Below, piece by piece: positions 4,713-7,748 of a DNA stretch of 7,748 bases. Where the stretch lies: NCBI GenBank assembly GCA_009840695.1, contig VXNG01000206.1:1-7748 (forward strand). The letters run 5' to 3'. The notes beneath the pieces were generated by a model. It saw only the letters and a list, made by a program, of their open reading frames with translations. It was not told the origin of the DNA and ran no database searches. The position numbers were made by a program, and so were the translations under genes. Numbering within the stretch: position 1 is the first letter of the stretch; each line of letters starts with the position of its first letter. Source of the stretch: Acidimicrobiaceae bacterium. Lineage in GTDB: Bacteria > Actinomycetota > Acidimicrobiia > Acidimicrobiales > Aldehydirespiratoraceae.

Positions 4713-5544
4713 CGGCTCGCTGGTCCTGGTCGGCACGCCGATCGGCAATCTCAGCGATCTCAGCCCGAGGGCGGTGGAGGCTCTCACTTCCGCGGATCTG
4801 GTGTGCTGCGAGGACACCCGGCGCACGGGACGGCTGCTCGAGCACGCCGGGGTGCGCGGGGCGCGGCTGCGGCGCGTTGACGAGCACACCGAGGCCGAAG
4901 CAATTGCCGAGGTGTGCGAACTGCTGGCCGCAGGAGCGAGCGTGGCCGTCGTGACTGACGCGGGCATGCCCGCGGTCACCGATCCTGGAGGCCAGCTCGT
5001 GGCCGCGTGCGCGGCTGCCGGCCACACCGTGACCGTCGTGCCCGGACCTTCGGCCGGCCTGGCTGCCTTGGCGGTCAGCGGGCTCCCCGCGGGCCGGTTC
5101 TGCTTCGAGGGATTCCTCCCCCGCAAGGGCAGGGCCCGGGCCGAGCGCCTGGAGCAGATCTCGCGGGAGCGGCGCACAACCGTGGTCTACGAGTCGCCCC
5201 ACCGCCTGCGGTCCTGCCTTGAGGACCTGGCCGGGGCGTGCGGGCCGCCCCGCCGGGGCGTAGTCGCCCGCGAGCTCACCAAGCTTCACGAGGAGGTCGT
5301 CAGGGGAACCCTCTCCGACTTGTGCGAATGGGCTTCCGGCCCGGTGAAGGGAGAGGTCGTGATCGTGATCGAGGGAGCCCCCGAGGACGCTCCGGAGGCC
5401 ACCGACCATGAACTCCTGGCCGCTGCGCAGGCTCTGGTCGCGGACGGTATGAGCCGCCGGGACGCCGCGACTGCGGCTGCGGCCACCCATGGAGCCTCGC
5501 GCCGGCGGGTCTACAATCTGATGAATCTGACCCCCGGCACCTAA
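4708..5544 (+). CDS. rsmI: 16S rRNA (cytidine-1402-2'-O)-methyltransferase RsmI
   Basis: This 278-residue RsmI methylates the 2'-OH of C1402 in the 16S rRNA decoding centre, using S-adenosylmethionine. The tetrapyrrole-methylase fold is clear: LVGTPIGNLSDLSPRA (7-22), CEDTRRTGRLL (34-44), TDAGMPAVTDPG (83-94), VPGPSA (111-116), GFLPRKG (135-141), YESPHR (161-166) and RELTKLHEE (188-196). A C-terminal Ala/Arg-rich helical part (about 235-275) probably contacts RNA. GTG at 4708 places the first strand at the expected distance from the start and has a GGAG upstream. It follows DUF192 by 31 bp and precedes metG by 50 bp. The grouping with metG and tatD resembles the mycobacterial arrangement. Confidence 0.96.
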   Translation: MSGSLVLVGTPIGNLSDLSPRAVEALTSADLVCCEDTRRTGRLLEHAGVRGARLRRVDEHTEAEAIAEVCELLAAGASVAVVTDAGMPAVTDPGGQLVAACAAAGHTVTVVPGPSAGLAALAVSGLPAGRFCFEGFLPRKGRARAERLEQISRERRTTVVYESPHRLRSCLEDLAGACGPPRRGVVARELTKLHEEVVRGTLSDLCEWASGPVKGEVVIVIEGAPEDAPEATDHELLAAAQALVADGMSRRDAATAAAATHGASRRRVYNLMNLTPGT

Positions 5545-5580
5545 TATGCTCCGGCTGGGGAAGGCCTTGGCTTCTGTGGA

Positions 5581-5586
5581 TATTGT
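5581..5586 (+). promoter_or_regulatory. Candidate leaderless -10 (TATTGT) of metG
   Basis: TATTGT lies 8 nt before the metG ATG at 5595, the same spacing as at bL37 and the desaturase. There is no Shine-Dalgarno before the ATG and no evident -35. A TTG at 5583, in frame four codons upstream, would sit inside this hexamer and is therefore disfavoured as a start. Confidence 0.45.
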
Positions 5587-5594
5587 GGCCCCTT

Positions 5595-7253
5595 ATGGCG
5601 GTGCGGGTACTAGTGGCGGTTGCGTGGCCGTACGCGTCGGGCAGCCGCCACCTCGGCCACCTAGCCGGGGCCTATCTGCCGGCGGATATCTACGCCCGGT
5701 ACCAGCGGCTCGCCGGCAACGACGTTCTGATGGTGAGTGGATCCGATGTCCACGGCACGCCCATCACCGTGCGGGCCGATGCCGAGGGCGTCACTCCGTC
5801 CGAGATCGTCGAGCGCTACCACGCCGAGTTCTGCGGCCAGTGGGAGATGCTCGGGATCTCGTGGGACCTCTACACCACCACCGGCACCCCCAACCACGCC
5901 GAAGTCACCCAGGACATGTTCCTGGTACAGCTTCAGAACGGCTATATCGACAAGCGGGTCTCTGAGCAGTACTACGACCCCGTAGGCGAACGGTTCCTGC
6001 CCGACCGCTACATCGAGGGCACCTGTCCCCGCTGCGGCTACGGCGCGGCCCGCGGCGACCAGTGCGAGCACTGCGGCACCACCCTGGACGCCACCGATCT
6101 GATCGAGCCGAGGTCCAAGATCAGCGGTGCAGTGCCGGAACTGCGCCCGACCGAGCACTTCTACTTCCGCTACTCGGACTTCACCGAGAAGGTCGATGCC
6201 TGGCTCAAGACCCGCCGCCGATGGCGACCGCACGTGCTCAACTCCAGCTTCGGCTGGACCAACGAGGGGCTGCAGGACCGGGCGATAACGCGTGACCTCG
6301 ACTGGGGAGTGGAGCTTCCCGTCGACGACTTGGGCGAGGGCAAGCGCATCTACGTCTGGTACGACGCGGTGATCGGCTACCTGTCGGCGTCCAAGGAATG
6401 GGCGGCCCGCAGTGGCGACTCCGACGCCTGGAAGCACTGGTGGCACAACGACGACGCGCGCCACGTCTACTTCGTCGGGAAGGACAACATTCCGTTCCAC
6501 GCCATGCTGTGGCCAGCCCAGTTGATGGGCTACGGCGGCCTGCACCTGCCCGACAACGTGCCCGCCAACCAGTACGTGACCTTCTCCGGGGCGAAGATGG
6601 CCGCCGGCCGGGGCGTCGGCCTGACCATCGGCGAGGGTCTCAGACTCTTCGAGCCCGACGCTCTGCGGTACGCCCTCGCCGCGGCGCTGCCCGAACACGC
6701 CGACACCGAGATCTCCATCGAGGAGATCGGCCGGAGAATCAACGATGAGTTGGTGGCTACCTGGGGGAACCTGGTCAACCGGGTTCTGTCGATGGCTCAG
6801 TCCGCGCTGGCCGGAGTAGTCCCCGAAGCCACCGATCGCCGGTCCCAGGACACCGACCTGCTGGCCGCGGTGGACGGCGCCCTGGCCCAGGGCGCCGACT
6901 GCATCGAGCGGGTGGAGCTGCGGGCCGGCCTCCGCGCCGCCATGGAGGCGGCCGCCCGGGTCAACGCCTATCTCAACTCCACCGAGCCGTGGAAGCTCGC
7001 CAAGGAGGACCCGGACCGCGCCTCCACCGTGTTGGTGACTGCGCTGGAGGCGGTGGCCGGAGTGCGCACCGGCCTGGCGCCGTATCTTCCGTTCTCCACG
7101 GCCGCCCTGGACGACTTGTACGGCCCGGTTCAGTGCTGGGGGCGCCCGGCCGTGCCGCCGGGCACACCGGTGCCCAAGCCCGTGCCGCTGTTCGCCAAGG
7201 TGGACCTGGATGCCATCGATCTCGCCGGTAACGGCGCGGACCAGGACCGCTAG
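5595..7253 (+). CDS. metG: Methionyl-tRNA synthetase with atypical KMSKS loop
   Basis: This 552-residue class I synthetase charges tRNA-Met. The Rossmann domain opens with VAVAWPYASGSRHLGH; the HIGH motif is H19-L-G-H22. SGSDVHGTPI follows (48-57). The connective domain has one complete four-cysteine zinc knuckle: C144, C147, C157 and C160 (C-x2-C-x9-C-x2-C). IYVWYDAVIGYL (252-263) and FVGKDNIPFH (293-302) are typical. The KMSKS position reads K334-M-A-A-G338 (GAKMAAGRG), lacking the second lysine and both serines. EPDALRY (353-359) and TWGNLVNR (389-396) lead into the helical anticodon domain, which ends near residue 510. A Pro-rich tail follows, with no C-terminal EMAP/tRNA-binding domain. 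ATG at 5595 is preferred because MAVRVLVAVAWPYAS fits the family N-terminus. tatD follows 11 bp later, probably in one operon. Confidence 0.95.
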   Translation: MAVRVLVAVAWPYASGSRHLGHLAGAYLPADIYARYQRLAGNDVLMVSGSDVHGTPITVRADAEGVTPSEIVERYHAEFCGQWEMLGISWDLYTTTGTPNHAEVTQDMFLVQLQNGYIDKRVSEQYYDPVGERFLPDRYIEGTCPRCGYGAARGDQCEHCGTTLDATDLIEPRSKISGAVPELRPTEHFYFRYSDFTEKVDAWLKTRRRWRPHVLNSSFGWTNEGLQDRAITRDLDWGVELPVDDLGEGKRIYVWYDAVIGYLSASKEWAARSGDSDAWKHWWHNDDARHVYFVGKDNIPFHAMLWPAQLMGYGGLHLPDNVPANQYVTFSGAKMAAGRGVGLTIGEGLRLFEPDALRYALAAALPEHADTEISIEEIGRRINDELVATWGNLVNRVLSMAQSALAGVVPEATDRRSQDTDLLAAVDGALAQGADCIERVELRAGLRAAMEAAARVNAYLNSTEPWKLAKEDPDRASTVLVTALEAVAGVRTGLAPYLPFSTAALDDLYGPVQCWGRPAVPPGTPVPKPVPLFAKVDLDAIDLAGNGADQDR

Positions 7254-7264
7254 GGCGTCGGCGC

Positions 7265-7748
7265 GTGGCCTGGGCCGACCACCACTGCCACCTCCCGGCT
7301 GGCGACGCGGCCGGCCCGGTGATCGCCGATGCTCATGCCGCAGGCGTGGACGTGTTGGTGACTGTGGGTACAGATGTGGAAGACTCGCGCCGAGCGATCT
7401 CGGTTGCCGAGGCCCACGAGGGGGTGTGGGCCACTGCGGGCGTGCACCCCCACGAGGCCTCCGGCGGTTTGGGCGGACTGGAGGCTCTGATGGCGCGGCC
7501 TGAAGTGGTGGCTGTGGGCGAGGCGGGACTCGACTATCACTACGACCACTCGCCGCGTCCCGTTCAGCGCCAGGTCTTCGCAGCACAGGTGGAGCTGGCC
7601 AACCGCAGCGACCTGCCACTGGTGGTCCACTCCCGGTCGGCCTGGGACGACACGCTCGCCGTGCTCGACCTTGAGGGAATCCCGTCGCGAACCGTGATGC
7701 ACTGCTTCACCGGGGGACCCGAGGAGGCAGAGGAGTGCCTGCGACGGG
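7265..7748 (+). CDS. tatD: TatD-family metal-dependent hydrolase (C-terminus beyond window)
   Basis: The first 161 residues of a TatD-family DNase are present; the frame is open at the right edge. Family members are TIM-barrel metal-dependent nucleases implicated in DNA degradation and repair. Visible motifs are D5-H-H7-C-H9 (first metal ligands), LVTVGTD (31-37), AGVHPHEA (58-65), AVGEAGLDYHYD (83-94, with metal ligand E86), LVVHSRSAWDDTL (119-131, H122) and MHCFTGG (145-151, H146). The segment between H9 and the first helix is a few residues shorter than usual. GTG at 7265 is the only start in frame after the metG stop; it has no clear Shine-Dalgarno, and translation probably depends on coupling to metG 11 bp upstream. 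In mycobacteria the next genes are rpfB and ksgA, which might follow here. Confidence 0.94.
   Translation, partial: MAWADHHCHLPAGDAAGPVIADAHAAGVDVLVTVGTDVEDSRRAISVAEAHEGVWATAGVHPHEASGGLGGLEALMARPEVVAVGEAGLDYHYDHSPRPVQRQVFAAQVELANRSDLPLVVHSRSAWDDTLAVLDLEGIPSRTVMHCFTGGPEEAEECLRR

Noticed and set aside
4627..5490. Minus-strand open frame opposite rsmI
   Set aside because: It is a shadow of rsmI with no motif and no plausible start context.
5583..5594. TTG start for metG four codons upstream
   Set aside because: It lies inside the -10-like TATTGT and adds Leu/Met-Trp-Pro-Leu before a family-typical N-terminus; ATG at 5595 is better.
5661..7619. Long minus-strand open frame (652 codons) opposite metG and tatD
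   Set aside because: It is an antisense shadow typical of high-GC coding DNA; its product is low-complexity Gly/Val/Arg-rich with no motif, while metG and tatD motifs are complete on the other strand.

Overview
This is a high-GC bacterial chromosome segment. It most likely comes from an actinobacterium, possibly of the Acidimicrobiia type. The evidence is a bL37-like mini ribosomal protein, a soluble acyl-ACP desaturase, the gene order rsmI-metG-tatD (I recall these as near neighbours in mycobacteria), frequent GTG starts, and several starts that look leaderless. The phylum assignment is inference, not a search result. Most of the window is housekeeping. I see no phage, transposon, CRISPR array, tRNA or rRNA, and no obvious new multi-gene system.

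Left part, minus strand (1-1971): three genes read leftward. In transcription order they are a DCC-family (DUF393) thiol-redox protein, a PHP-domain metallohydrolase with a PolX-like helix-hairpin-helix N-terminus, and the start of a BMP-family substrate-binding lipoprotein that runs off the left edge. The lipoprotein carries a long Asp/Glu/His repeat between its lipid anchor and its binding domain, which is the most unusual protein feature here. The three may be co-transcribed, but promoter-like hexamers precede the second and third.

Middle and right, plus strand (2020-7748): a 29-residue bL37-like ribosomal protein and the ribosome-associated ATPase YchF form a pair with a GC hairpin between them. 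An acyl-ACP desaturase and a DUF192 protein follow. Next is the conserved run rsmI (16S rRNA methylation), metG (methionyl-tRNA synthetase) and tatD (metal-dependent DNase, cut by the right edge). The theme is translation (bL37, YchF, RsmI, MetRS), with lipid desaturation and nucleic-acid hydrolases beside it.

Regulation: four starts (bL37, desaturase, DUF192, PHP) have a TAGNNT hexamer 7-8 nt before the ATG, and metG has TATTGT at the same spacing. This is the layout expected of leaderless promoters. ychF, rsmI and the lipoprotein have Shine-Dalgarno sequences instead. Other points of interest are a degenerate KMSKS loop in MetRS, a 35-bp-period duplication at the DUF192/rsmI junction, and inverted repeats upstream of bL37 and the desaturase. 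No gene-free stretch exceeds about 110 bases.
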